28,242 bases of DNA from Faeciplasma gallinarum (GCA_018711085.1 DVIR01000072.1:1-28242), one strand, 5' to 3'; shown: positions 15,512-27,813, counted from the stretch's first letter. The notes: generated from the sequence alone by a model not told the origin. Made by a program: numbers and translations.

Positions 15512-16486
15512 TTACTCTGCCGGCTCTTCCGCAGCGGTTGACTCGTATCCGAACGCATACTTGCAGAAATTATACGTTCCGCTGAGCACTGCAGGGTCGC
15601 CATGGTCTGAACCGGGTATCTCGTACCAGATATGATCTACGCCGTTGGTGTCCAAAAGCTCGTGATAAGTCTTGGGGAATGTTCCTACGGTGTGGTCGTT
15701 ATCGCCGCAGCAGATCATGAGCAGCCAGGGCATAATGTCGTCAGAGAATACAAGCTCATCGTTTTGGAACTGTCCGGGGTGAGTCATAGCCCAGTCCTGA
15801 CCGGGAACAAGTCCGGGTGCGGGCGCTATAGCTCCGACGTATCCGAACAAATCGGGATAGGTAAAGCCTATTGCAAGCGCCTCTCTGCCTCCCATTGAGA
15901 AGCCGAGGACTGCGGTGTTCTTCTTGCCCTGAGCTACAGCATAGTTCTCAGCCATATAGGGCATGAGGTCTGTAACGAGGTCGTTTAAGAAGTTGTCGTA
16001 CTCTGCGGACGTCTCCACGCTTATCTCGGCGCAAGTGTCATGTTCCTTACTTGCATAGATGTACGGGAAGACAATTATCATGTCCTTTGCCAGTCCGTCT
16101 TTAATCATGTTCTGGATGACTATATGGGTGCTGTTGCTGTTCATCATGGTTGTCTGGTCGCAGAATATTCCGTGAAGAACGTAAAGAACAGGATAGCTCT
16201 TATCCTCATCATATCCGACGGGGAGAACTATGTTTACGGGTCTGTCCTTCTCGCAGGTTGTTGAGTAGTAAGTCGCCTCGACAATCTCGCCGTATTCCTC
16301 ACCCGTTCTCATAAAGGTGTAAGAAGTCGGAACCTCTACCTCAATCTCTACGCTGTCCATATACTCGGTCGCCTCCTCAACGTTCGGAACAACCGGTTCT
16401 ATGACCTCTTCCTCCTCCGCGCCGCATCCACACAGCAGCAATCCGGTAGCAAGTGCCGCCGCCAATACCTTTTTTGCTCTAATCAT
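15512..16486 (-). CDS. CE1-like esterase lipoprotein
   Basis: A 324-residue secreted lipoprotein with lipobox LCGC (lipid Cys 21), a short acidic linker and an alpha/beta-hydrolase domain with PVLYVLHGIFCDQTTMM, nucleophile motif GFSMGG (Ser 197), likely Asp 262 or 264 in CGDND and His 295 in PGSDH. It shares whole blocks with the neighbouring esterase, such as REALAIGF, YPDLFGY, APAPGLVPGQDWA and HIWYEIPG, but lacks the SH3 domain and long linker. The pair arose by tandem duplication followed by domain gain or loss. The ribosome binding site is weak and spaced long. The promoter at 16546-16574 precedes it. Confidence 0.93.
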   Translation of the reverse strand: MIRAKKVLAAALATGLLLCGCGAEEEEVIEPVVPNVEEATEYMDSVEIEVEVPTSYTFMRTGEEYGEIVEATYYSTTCEKDRPVNIVLPVGYDEDKSYPVLYVLHGIFCDQTTMMNSNSTHIVIQNMIKDGLAKDMIIVFPYIYASKEHDTCAEISVETSAEYDNFLNDLVTDLMPYMAENYAVAQGKKNTAVLGFSMGGREALAIGFTYPDLFGYVGAIAPAPGLVPGQDWAMTHPGQFQNDELVFSDDIMPWLLMICCGDNDHTVGTFPKTYHELLDTNGVDHIWYEIPGSDHGDPAVLSGTYNFCKYAFGYESTAAEEPAE

Positions 16487-16545
16487 GAGTATTTACCATA
16501 CCTTTCATATCAGTGTAAATAATCTTATATTATCTATACGTTAAA

Positions 16546-16574
16546 ATCATATCACTGACAGGAGCTTATGTCAA
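16546..16574 (-). promoter_or_regulatory. Promoter of the esterase pair
   Basis: On the minus strand, perfect -35 TTGACA (16569-16574), 17-base spacer, -10 TATGAT (16546-16551). The leader is about 55 bases. Confidence 0.8.
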
Positions 16575-16648
16575 CCACACGGAACAATTATTCGCATTTC
16601 TTTGCATGATTTTATGAGATTTTTGTGCAGTATGCTTAAAACTGCATA

Positions 16649-17563
16649 CTATTTTTCGTCAACAGTAACATTTCCCGAAACGGTGTCCGCGTCTATCGTC
16701 GTGATGCTGCCGGAGGAATTTCCGAACGTTCCGCCGTTTCCGCTCACGTCTTGTCCGAACGCGCTGAACTTGCCGCTCAGGGTGTCGCGCTCTATCCTTG
16801 CGCCGGTGCCGGCGGGCAATGTGATTTCGGTGTTTCCGCTGACTGTGTCTATTTTTATTTCAGAGGGTGCGTTGACGGCGTCTATGCTTATTGCCCCGGA
16901 CACCGTATCGGCGCTCACCTCATTTGCCTCGCCGCAAAACTCAACTCTTCCCGACGTGCTTGAAATTTTCACTTCGTCAGCCACGGAGTCCGAGACGGCG
17001 ATATGTCCCAAAATGGTTTCAAGGTCTATTTCATCAGATGCCATGCCGCTTATGTCGATATTTCCGCTGACCGATTCGGCGCTGAAGTTATCGACAGAAA
17101 GCCCGCCCGAAACTTCGAGGTCGCTTGCGACAAGCGACACATCAACGTCGTGCAGATTCGCGTTCTTTGGCACAAGCAGCACAAGGTCTTTGCCGCTTTT
17201 TGCTCTCACTCTGCCGCTTTTGCAGAACTTAATGCTAAGCTCGTCGCCGCTTATGCGGTACCTGAGCATTTCTGCGTCATCAAGTCCCGAGTCCTCCGAA
17301 ACTTTTATCTCATTTCCGTCATATGTTTGAATGGTGACGCTTCCCGCCAACCAGTCCACATCTATATTCCTGATTGTGCTTGCATCGACCGAAAAGTCTC
17401 CGACACGGTACTCATCGGCGTTGGCATAGGAGTAGCCGAACAGTCCCAGGTTTATTGAAAAGCCCTGCATAGATCCTCCCGCGAGCACGGCAACCATGAC
17501 TGCCGCCAAAAGCAGCGCCACGGCAGACCAAATCACTATTCTGACAAGTGCACTTTTTTTCAT
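16649..17563 (-). CDS. DUF4097 beta-strand-repeat membrane protein
   Basis: A 304-residue protein with one N-terminal membrane helix (about 7-29) and an outside beta-helix-like domain with many repeats of the type SGNI/VSG (for example ESVSGNIDISG, DTVSGAISID, DTVSGNTEITLP, DTVSGNVTV). DUF4097 proteins are found in envelope-stress operons of Firmicutes, often with PadR and HAAS genes, but their function is not established. Its ATG overlaps the end of the HAAS gene by four bases. No cleavable signal or lipobox is seen, so the helix is likely a signal anchor. No clear terminator follows. Confidence 0.9.
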   Translation of the reverse strand: MKKSALVRIVIWSAVALLLAAVMVAVLAGGSMQGFSINLGLFGYSYANADEYRVGDFSVDASTIRNIDVDWLAGSVTIQTYDGNEIKVSEDSGLDDAEMLRYRISGDELSIKFCKSGRVRAKSGKDLVLLVPKNANLHDVDVSLVASDLEVSGGLSVDNFSAESVSGNIDISGMASDEIDLETILGHIAVSDSVADEVKISSTSGRVEFCGEANEVSADTVSGAISIDAVNAPSEIKIDTVSGNTEITLPAGTGARIERDTLSGKFSAFGQDVSGNGGTFGNSSGSITTIDADTVSGNVTVDEK

Positions 17564-18237
17564 TTCTTTTCTCCTTTGTGAGCGCTGTCTGCGTCTGCGC
17601 TATTCCCATTGTAATCAAACACAGCCGTTATTATGTTGTCCACGGCCACACCTATCAGGAATATAATCCAGGTTATATGCCATCCGCCGGTTAAAAAGCT
17701 GACAAGCAGGTATACCAAAACGACTATAGCCCACAACGCCCCGCTTACGCTGCTCTTTTCGGACTTACGCTCTGCCGAAGGCTGCTCCGAATCCCGAGCA
17801 TCGCTTCGGCTGTTCCAATGCGGGCGTTTCATGTTTGCGCGGTAAATTATAATGCCTGTGGCGACGGCTATCATCGCAAACATCATGCACACGGCGAGGC
17901 TGCTGCCGTTAAAAAGTATCACCGGCACGACGCTTAAAATATACAGTGCCACGGAAACGCTCAAAAGGATCGCGCGGATATTGTCGTATTTTCTTTCTTC
18001 GCCTTCAAGTCTTTGCGCATCCTCGTCCTTTGAATATTCATTTATCAGCGCATCCACGTTTCCTATATAGGAAATTGCGGTGGCAAAGGCGGTTTCCTCA
18101 TCCATTCCGCCCGCTCTCAGCTCGCCGTACTTTTCAAGCGTATTGCCTATGATTTCGTTTTTTACGTCCTCTGCCTGAGGAGTCTTGGGAGCATTTTTGA
18201 AAAGCTCGTTTACATAATTTCTTATTCTCTGTTCCAC
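17560..18237 (-). CDS. HAAS-domain (DUF1700-like) four-helix membrane protein
   Basis: A 225-residue protein. Residues about 1-70 form a helical HAAS-like signalling domain (EQRIRNYVNELF, GGMDEETAFATAISYIGN). Four hydrophobic helices follow (about 88-108, 112-132, 166-183, 187-209) with a charged cytoplasmic loop rich in Ser, Arg and Glu. The gene starts with GTG: GGAGGG is six bases ahead and overlaps the end of the PadR gene, while the longer in-frame start lies within PadR. It sits between PadR and DUF4097 genes, an arrangement familiar in Firmicutes, in which HAAS proteins are thought to sense or transmit an envelope signal. The signal is unknown. Confidence 0.88.
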   Translation of the reverse strand: MEQRIRNYVNELFKNAPKTPQAEDVKNEIIGNTLEKYGELRAGGMDEETAFATAISYIGNVDALINEYSKDEDAQRLEGEERKYDNIRAILLSVSVALYILSVVPVILFNGSSLAVCMMFAMIAVATGIIIYRANMKRPHWNSRSDARDSEQPSAERKSEKSSVSGALWAIVVLVYLLVSFLTGGWHITWIIFLIGVAVDNIITAVFDYNGNSADADSAHKGEKK

Positions 18238-18239
18238 AG

Positions 18240-18572
18240 TTATCCCTCCGTTGAAAGTATCGCGTCCATGAGCTCTTTTGCCTCCTGCCACTCCTGCAGC
18301 ATGCGGTAATAGGCGTTTTTGCCCTCGGCGGTGATTTTATAGTACTTTCTGCGCGCGCCCACATCGCCGTCGCCCCAATATGTCACGATATAACCCATAT
18401 CGGTGAGCCTTTTAAATGCGGTGTAAAGCGTCGCCTCGTTCAGCTCATACCGCCCCGCTGACTTTCGCAAAATCGCCTTGTTGATCTCATAGCCGTAGCT
18501 GTCTTTGTTCATTATATTTGCTAAAATAACCGCGTCCACTCTTCCACGTATTAGCTCGGACGCTATCGACAT
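18240..18572 (-). CDS. PadR-family transcriptional regulator
   Basis: A 110-residue winged-helix regulator with the PadR core: IRGRVDAVILANIM, SYGYEINKAI, ELNEATLYTAFKRL, GYIVTYWG and RRKYYKITAEG. The short C-terminal helix (about 90-108) fits the dimerising arm of subfamily 2. PadR proteins usually repress neighbouring genes and release on a ligand or membrane signal. The ATG at 18572 has AGGAGG eight bases ahead, better than the ATG at 18593. Only two bases separate its stop from the next GTG. A palindrome at 18608-18626 over its -35 box is the expected operator. Confidence 0.94.
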   Translation of the reverse strand: MSIASELIRGRVDAVILANIMNKDSYGYEINKAILRKSAGRYELNEATLYTAFKRLTDMGYIVTYWGDGDVGARRKYYKITAEGKNAYYRMLQEWQEAKELMDAILSTEG

Positions 18573-18593
18573 GGCACACACCTCCTCGTGCAT

Positions 18594-18622
18594 ATGATAT
18601 CACAAGGTACATTGTCTGTCAA
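18594..18622 (-). promoter_or_regulatory. Promoter of the PadR-HAAS-DUF4097 operon
   Basis: On the minus strand, -35 TTGACA (18617-18622), 17-base spacer and -10 TATCAT (18594-18599). Transcription would start about 15 bases before the PadR ATG at 18572, leaving a very short leader. Confidence 0.82.
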
Positions 18623-18626
18623 TGTA
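18608..18626. promoter_or_regulatory. Probable PadR operator
   Basis: A perfect inverted repeat, TACATTG (18608-18614) and CAATGTA (18620-18626) around five bases, covers the -35 element. The arms contain the ACAT/ATGT half-sites reported for PadR-family regulators. Binding here would block polymerase and give autoregulation. Confidence 0.75.
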
Positions 18627-18630
18627 TATT

Positions 18631-18670
18631 AAATAAAAAGGGATGCGTTCGAATTCATCCGAACGCATCC
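18631..18670 (-). terminator. Terminator of rpoBC
   Basis: Read on the minus strand, GGATGCGTTCG (18660-18670) pairs with CGAACGCATCC (18641-18651), followed by CTTTTTATTT. It is 39 bases past the rpoC stop and just before the PadR promoter. Confidence 0.92.
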
Positions 18671-18708
18671 TATGCTCTTTGCCCATCTATAAATAAGACA
18701 GGTCAATA

Positions 18709-22335
<3,627 letters not shown>

Positions 22336-22385
22336 AGCTCAAACCCTCTTTACATTTTATTTGGAAGTCGTTCCGCCGATTCGCA

Positions 22386-25300
22386 TCAAACAAGGTCTTC
22401 CGGCTCGCTGTCGCCGCCGTTGAAGCCTGTTATCTCATCGTCGTCTGCGTCTGAATCATGGATGCTGAATCCCGTGTTTTCCGAGTCGCTGCCGTAGTCG
22501 TCCACAACATCGTTTTCGGAGTCGTCATGCTCGTGTGAATCTGACGTATAATCGTCATCTATTCCCGCGTCGTTGCTGTAGCTCATGCCGTACTCGGCCT
22601 CCGCCGCAGGCTGCGGGAGTATGTCGTTATCGTCGTCGAAGTTCTGCTTGAGATCTATCTCCTCGCCGTTTTCATCGAGCACTCTTACATCCAGAGCCAA
22701 AGACTGAAGTTCCTTGACCAAAACTCTGAAGGACTCGGGTATGCCGGCCTTGGGAACGTTCTGACCCTTTACTATTGCCTCGTATGTCTTTACTCTTCCG
22801 ACGGTGTCGTCAGACTTGACCGTGAGGATTTCCTGAAGTGTGTATGCAGCGCCGTAAGCCTCGAGCGCCCAAACTTCCATTTCTCCGAAACGCTGACCGC
22901 CGAACTGAGCTTTACCGCCGAGCGGCTGCTGAGTTACAAGCGAGTAAGGACCTACGGAACGAGCGTGGATCTTATCATCTACAAGGTGGTGGAGCTTGAG
23001 GTAATACATGATTCCGACCGTTACCCTGTTGTCAAACGGCTCTCCGGTGCGTCCGTCATAAAGGGTTGTCTTTCCGTCCTCAGGCATGCCGGCAAGCTTA
23101 AAGCACTCTCTTATGTCCTCTTCATGTGCGCCGTCGAATACGGGCGTCATGATCTTCCAGCCGAGCTTCTTTGCAGCCATTCCGAGGTGAACTTCAAGCA
23201 CCTGACCGATGTTCATACGTGAAGGAACGCCCAGCGGGTTCAAAACTATATCCAAAGGAGTGCCGTCCTCGAGGAAAGGCATATCCTCCTGAGAGAGTAT
23301 TCTTGAAACAACACCCTTGTTTCCGTGGCGACCCGCCATCTTGTCTCCGACGGAGATCTTTCTCTTCTGCGCAATATAGCAGCGCACGAGCATGTTTACT
23401 CCGGGCGACAGCTCATCGCAGTTTTCGGGTGTGAACACCTTTACGTCGATGATTATTCCCGATTCTCCGTGAGGCACGCGAAGGGAGTTATCCCTTACCT
23501 CTCTTGCCTTCTCACCGAATATCGCACGCAAAAGTCTTTCTTCTGCGGTAAGCTCGGTTTCACCCTTAGGTGTGACCTTGCCGACGAGTATGTCGCCGCT
23601 TCTGACCTCTGCGCCTATTCTTATAATGCCGTTTTCGTCGAGATCTTTAAGCGCATCCTCTCCGACGCCAGGGATATCCTTTGTTATCTCCTCGGGACCG
23701 AGCTTTGTATCTCTGCACTCTATCTCGTATTCCTCTATATGAACGGACGTATAAACGTCGTTTCTGACGAGCTTTTCGTTGAGCAAAACGGCGTCCTCGT
23801 AGTTATAACCCTCCCAGGTCATAAATCCTATGAGTGCGTTCTTGCCCAAAGAAATCTCTCCGTTGCATGTAGCGGGACCGTCGCCTATAACCTGATTGCG
23901 CTCAACCCTCTCGCCCTTGCTTACAATCGGGCGCTGATTTGTGCATGTTCCGGCATTTGAACGCTTGAATTTAGTCAGGGTGTACACCTTGCGCTCTCCG
24001 GAATCCTCTCTTACGACGATTTCGGATGCGTCCACTCTTTCAACGACGCCGGGGTTTTCGCATACTACCGCTACTCCGGAGTCGACGCATGCCTTATACT
24101 CCATTCCGGTTCCCACTATGGGGTTCTCGGTCACGAGAAGCGGCACAGCCTGGCGCTGCATGTTTGCTCCCATGAGGGCACGGTTTGCGTCATCGTTTTC
24201 AAGGAACGGTATCATAGCCGTGGCAACCGAAACTACCATCTTAGGCGATACATCCATGAAATCTATGTTCTCGCGGTCTATCTCCATGATCTGATCGCGG
24301 TATCTGCCGTTTACCTTTGCGCGGGCAAACTTGTTGTCGGGGGTCAAAGGCTCGTTGGCCTGTGCAACCATGTAGTTGTCCTCGACATCTGCGGTCATGT
24401 ATACAACCTCGTCGGTTACAACTCCGGTAGCCTTATCAACCTTTCTGTAAGGAGCCTCGATAAAGCCGTACTCATTGATCTTGGCATAGGATGCAAGATA
24501 TGATATGAGTCCGATGTTAGGTCCTTCGGGGGTCTCTATAGGACACATTCTTCCGTAGTGAGAATAGTGTACGTCTCTTACCTCAAATCCCGCTCTGTCA
24601 CGTGAAAGACCGCCGGGACCGAGTGCGGAAAGTCTTCTCTTATGAGTAAGCTCCGCTAAGGGGTTTGTCTGATCCATAAACTGCGAAAGGGGCGAAGATC
24701 CGAAGAACTCCTTGATAGCCGCTGTGATGGGTCTTATGTTTATAAGTGCGGTAGGCGTCACTACATCTATATCCTGAGACTGGATGTTCATCCTCTCGCG
24801 GATGACTCTTTCCATTCTGGAGAAACCGATTCTGAACTGGTTCTGCAAAAGCTCACCGACGCAGCGGATTCTTCTGTTGCCCAGGTGGTCTATATCGTCT
24901 ATCGTTCCGACGCCCTCGCAGAGGTTTAAGAAGTAGCTTATAGTAGCTATGATGTCCTCAAGAACTATGTGCTTGGGTATAAGCTCCTCAGCCCTTGCGG
25001 AAATCTTTTCCGCCATCTCGTCGTCGTTTGCGCTTGAATCGAGTATTTCGCGCAAAACCTTAAAGGAGACCTTTTCGTTTATGCCCAGAGGCTTAGCGTC
25101 AAAGTTGACGTACTTAGATATGTCAACCATGCCGTTGCCTATTACCTTGACCTCGACGTTGTCGATCTTATGGGTGACCTCGCCGGTGGCGGTGGTTATT
25201 ACTTCCCTCTTCTCAACGGTGATGTAAACCTCGGTTACGCCGCAGGACTCTATCTCGTTTGCAAGGTCTGCGCTGAGATGCTCGCCCGCCTCGGCAATTA

Positions 25301-26213
25301 TCTCGCCGGTGAGCGGATTTATTACGGGTCTTGAAAGAGTGTGACCGGTAATTCTCGATGCGACGCCGAGCTTCTTGTTGTACTTATACCTTCCGAACCT
25401 GCAAAGATCGTATCTTCTCGGATCAAAGAACAGGTTGTTTATGTGGGTTATGGCGCTGTCAACCGTCGGAGGCTCTCCGGGGCGGAGTTTCTTATAAACC
25501 TCGATAAGTCCTTCTTCGGTTGTAGTGGTGGAGTCCTTTTGAAGTATTGTCGCCGCAAGTCTCGGGTCGTTGTCAAAGTACTCGCTTATCTCCGTGTTGG
25601 TGCCTATTCCCAAAGCACGTATGAACGTTGTTATCGGTATCTTTCTGTTTTTATCTATGCGAACATAGACGACGTCGTTTGAATCCATTTCGTATTCAAG
25701 CCACGCGCCTCTGTTAGGAATGACAGTAGCCTTGAAGAGGTCTTTTCCGACCTTGTCCTTCTCAACCGCATAGTATACTCCGGGAGAACGGACAAGCTGC
25801 GATACTATTACTCGCTCCGCGCCGTTGATCACAAAGGTTCCCGAAGGCGTCATGAGCGGAAAATCGCCCATATATACCTCGCTGTCTTTGATTTCGCCCG
25901 TCTCAAGGTTGTGAAGTCTTGCGGTAACTCTCAGAGGAGCGGCATAGGTTGTGTCGCGTTCCTTACATTCCGCAATAGTGTACTTGGGCTCGGAATCGAG
26001 CCTGTAGTCAATAAAGCTCAGCTCAAGCGTTTCATTGTAGTCCTTGATAGAGGTTACGTCCTTAAATACCTCTCTTAAACCCTCTTCCAAAAACCATTTG
26101 TAGGATGATTTCTGAATGTCAATAAGGTTTGGCATCTCTAAGACTTCGTTTATCTTAGCGAAGCTCTTGCGAACTACGTTCTTGCCAAGCTGAACATCCT
26201 TGACATTGACCAT
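22386..26213 (-). CDS. rpoB: RNA polymerase beta subunit with a long acidic tail
   Basis: A 1275-residue beta subunit from the chosen ATG. The rifampicin pocket reads SPLSQFMDQTNPLAELTHKR and continues RLSALGPGG, with the Asp, His and Ser positions of the sensitive form, so rifampicin sensitivity is predicted. The C-terminal beta region KISVGDKMAGRHGNKGV and the rpoC-binding GEMEVWALEAYGA are present. After the normal end (EEIDLKQ) a tail of 85 residues has 30 Asp/Glu and no Lys or Arg. The frame stays open upstream to 26408, but the ATG at 26213 has AAGGAG ten bases ahead and begins right before family sequence. The usual rplJ-rplL genes are not upstream; a divergent lipoprotein gene is. It has its own promoter at 26425-26453. 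Confidence 0.98.
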   Translation of the reverse strand: MVNVKDVQLGKNVVRKSFAKINEVLEMPNLIDIQKSSYKWFLEEGLREVFKDVTSIKDYNETLELSFIDYRLDSEPKYTIAECKERDTTYAAPLRVTARLHNLETGEIKDSEVYMGDFPLMTPSGTFVINGAERVIVSQLVRSPGVYYAVEKDKVGKDLFKATVIPNRGAWLEYEMDSNDVVYVRIDKNRKIPITTFIRALGIGTNTEISEYFDNDPRLAATILQKDSTTTTEEGLIEVYKKLRPGEPPTVDSAITHINNLFFDPRRYDLCRFGRYKYNKKLGVASRITGHTLSRPVINPLTGEIIAEAGEHLSADLANEIESCGVTEVYITVEKREVITTATGEVTHKIDNVEVKVIGNGMVDISKYVNFDAKPLGINEKVSFKVLREILDSSANDDEMAEKISARAEELIPKHIVLEDIIATISYFLNLCEGVGTIDDIDHLGNRRIRCVGELLQNQFRIGFSRMERVIRERMNIQSQDIDVVTPTALINIRPITAAIKEFFGSSPLSQFMDQTNPLAELTHKRRLSALGPGGLSRDRAGFEVRDVHYSHYGRMCPIETPEGPNIGLISYLASYAKINEYGFIEAPYRKVDKATGVVTDEVVYMTADVEDNYMVAQANEPLTPDNKFARAKVNGRYRDQIMEIDRENIDFMDVSPKMVVSVATAMIPFLENDDANRALMGANMQRQAVPLLVTENPIVGTGMEYKACVDSGVAVVCENPGVVERVDASEIVVREDSGERKVYTLTKFKRSNAGTCTNQRPIVSKGERVERNQVIGDGPATCNGEISLGKNALIGFMTWEGYNYEDAVLLNEKLVRNDVYTSVHIEEYEIECRDTKLGPEEITKDIPGVGEDALKDLDENGIIRIGAEVRSGDILVGKVTPKGETELTAEERLLRAIFGEKAREVRDNSLRVPHGESGIIIDVKVFTPENCDELSPGVNMLVRCYIAQKRKISVGDKMAGRHGNKGVVSRILSQEDMPFLEDGTPLDIVLNPLGVPSRMNIGQVLEVHLGMAAKKLGWKIMTPVFDGAHEEDIRECFKLAGMPEDGKTTLYDGRTGEPFDNRVTVGIMYYLKLHHLVDDKIHARSVGPYSLVTQQPLGGKAQFGGQRFGEMEVWALEAYGAAYTLQEILTVKSDDTVGRVKTYEAIVKGQNVPKAGIPESFRVLVKELQSLALDVRVLDENGEEIDLKQNFDDDNDILPQPAAEAEYGMSYSNDAGIDDDYTSDSHEHDDSENDVVDDYGSDSENTGFSIHDSDADDDEITGFNGGDSEPEDLV

Positions 26214-26424
26214 TGGCTTATCACTCCTTATTTTTATTTTATTCCTAAATAATCGCTCAAAAACGGCGCCTGTTTTTTCTCTGATTTTCTTTCGCTGCGG
26301 ATGCGCTTTGTTGAAAATCAACATGTACCCGAGGTAATCTTTGAAAAAGTTCGTTAAAAAGATATAACAGAAAATCGGGTTTTTTAATTTGGGCGTCTTC
26401 TTTGCCATTATGATGCAAATTAAA

Positions 26425-26453
26425 AGGATACACTATTTTCATCAATCTGTCAA
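26425..26453 (-). promoter_or_regulatory. Promoter of rpoBC
   Basis: On the minus strand, perfect -35 TTGACA (26448-26453), 17-base spacer, -10 TATCCT (26425-26430). Transcription from about 26418 gives an rpoB leader of about 205 bases. No ribosomal-protein or riboswitch element is recognised in that leader. Confidence 0.75.
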
Positions 26454-26673
26454 GGGCAATTTGTTCACATTTTGCCCTCTCATTCATTTTCGGCGATTTG
26501 TACAATTGTGAGCATGCACTTTTGTGAGCTTTAGTTATCATGCACATGCATAAGATAAAAAGCTGTGCAGTTTGCACGAATATTCAAACTGTGTGATTTG
26601 CTCGTCTGCTTTTGCAATATTTTAGCGCGATAAATTGTATTCTTAGTGAAAAGCGAAGGGAGGCAAAACCTTT
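26454..26673. other. Divergent intergenic region between rpoB and the DUF4349 gene
   Basis: It has no credible gene. A perfect 7-bp inverted repeat, CAGTTTG (26568-26574) and CAAACTG (26585-26591), lies about 85 bases before the DUF4349 start and can extend by G-U pairs in RNA. The best plus-strand promoter guess is TTGCAA near 26612 with a poor -10, so I do not call it. GGGAGG at about 26658-26663 is the ribosome binding site of the DUF4349 gene. Confidence 0.55.
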
Positions 26674-27729
26674 ATGAAGCGAAAGATACCTTTTATAATA
26701 ATTATAAGTGTGCTTGCCGCAGCGATACTGCTTTGTTCCTGCGGGGCGTCTGACAGCTCGTCATACAGCGGTAAGATGACAGAGGAAACAGGAAATTCTA
26801 TGCCCGGCTGGAACGCGGTCGCGGACATGGATTCGACGGAAATGATAGTTTCCGATGCGCTGCCGGAGGAGTCGGTGGATGCGCCGTCGTCGGCAGGCTC
26901 TTCGGAGCTTCCCGCGCAGTATGACGAATCGGAAAGAAAGATAATAAAGCACAAGGACATAAGCGTAGAGACTGTCGAGTATGACGAGTTTACAAGCGAG
27001 CTGACAAGGCTTGTAGACGAGTACGGCGGATACATTCAGGCCTCCACTCAAAACGGCAGCTCATACTACGGCAGCAGTTTGAGGTCGTCAAAATACACTA
27101 TACGCATACCCGCCGAGAGATTTGACGAATTCACCTCGGTTATAGGCGACCTTGCGACGGTTACATACTCCTACGAGTATATCGACGATGTGACAGAGCA
27201 GTATGTAGACATTGAGGCAAGACTTGCGGCGCTGCGTGCAGAGCAGGAAAGCTTCTTAAATCTCATGGAAAAGGCTCAGACCATCGAGGAAATTCTCCAG
27301 ATACAAAGCTACCTGACCGATGTAAACTATCAAATAGAGTCTTACACGTCAAGGATGAAAACATACGACAGCCTTATCGCTTACAGCACCCTGACGCTTG
27401 ACGTCACAGAGGTAGAGCGCATAGTTCCCCCGTCAGCGACAAATCCGAGCGTATTTGAGCAGATAAAGACCAACCTTTCGGAGAACCTTTATAATATAGG
27501 TCAGGACTTTAAAAACATGTTTGTGAACATAGTCAGCTCGCTGCCCTACATCGGAATTTTTGCGGTCACAGTCGGAATAATAGCGATAATAGTAGTTGTG
27601 ATTGTCAAAAAGGTAAAGCGCTCTCAGGCTAAAGCAGCACAGGTTACAGCGGAAAGCTGCGTTCCGAGCGCACCGCAACCGGCTCAGCAGGCGCAATCCG
27701 AGAATGCCGAGAATAAAGATAAAAAATAA
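26674..27729 (+). CDS. DUF4349-containing lipoprotein
   Basis: A 351-residue lipoprotein. Lipobox LCSC puts the acylated Cys at 23. A Ser/Glu-rich linker of about 60 residues follows. The DUF4349 domain (about 85-315) starts with ERKIIKHKDISVET, has a conserved GGYIQAS segment and a YTIRIPAERFDEF strand-helix, and a helical coiled-coil stretch (about 175-235; ARLAALRAEQESFLNLMEKA). A membrane helix (about 290-312) and a charged, Gln/Ala-rich cytoplasmic tail complete it. The protein is anchored by lipid and helix, so the coiled coil sits outside. Its function is unknown in the family. GGGAGG lies ten bases before the ATG. It is transcribed away from rpoB. Confidence 0.93.
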   Translation: MKRKIPFIIIISVLAAAILLCSCGASDSSSYSGKMTEETGNSMPGWNAVADMDSTEMIVSDALPEESVDAPSSAGSSELPAQYDESERKIIKHKDISVETVEYDEFTSELTRLVDEYGGYIQASTQNGSSYYGSSLRSSKYTIRIPAERFDEFTSVIGDLATVTYSYEYIDDVTEQYVDIEARLAALRAEQESFLNLMEKAQTIEEILQIQSYLTDVNYQIESYTSRMKTYDSLIAYSTLTLDVTEVERIVPPSATNPSVFEQIKTNLSENLYNIGQDFKNMFVNIVSSLPYIGIFAVTVGIIAIIVVVIVKKVKRSQAKAAQVTAESCVPSAPQPAQQAQSENAENKDKK

Positions 27730-27777
27730 TCCGGCGTGACGGTTAAGTCAAGCTGTCGGATGTGTTTTGTGCATATG

Positions 27778-27813
27778 TTTCGCCGGTCTTGCCGCATGGT
27801 GGGCCGGCGAAAA
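27778..27813 (+). terminator. Possible terminator of the DUF4349 gene
   Basis: TTTCGCCGG (27778-27786) pairs with CCGGCGAAA (27804-27812) around a 17-base loop, 49 bases after the stop. The following bases AATATTTG are only partly T-rich, so termination strength is uncertain. Confidence 0.45.

Noticed and set aside
16629..16650. Hairpin AGTATGC/GCATACT at the DUF4097 stop as a terminator
   Set aside because: On the minus strand it overlaps the stop codon and no U-run follows, so it does not look like an intrinsic terminator of that gene.
26214..26408. In-frame 65-codon extension of rpoB to an ATG at 26408
   Set aside because: No ribosome binding site precedes that ATG, the extension has no RpoB resemblance, and the ATG at 26213 has a good site and the family start.
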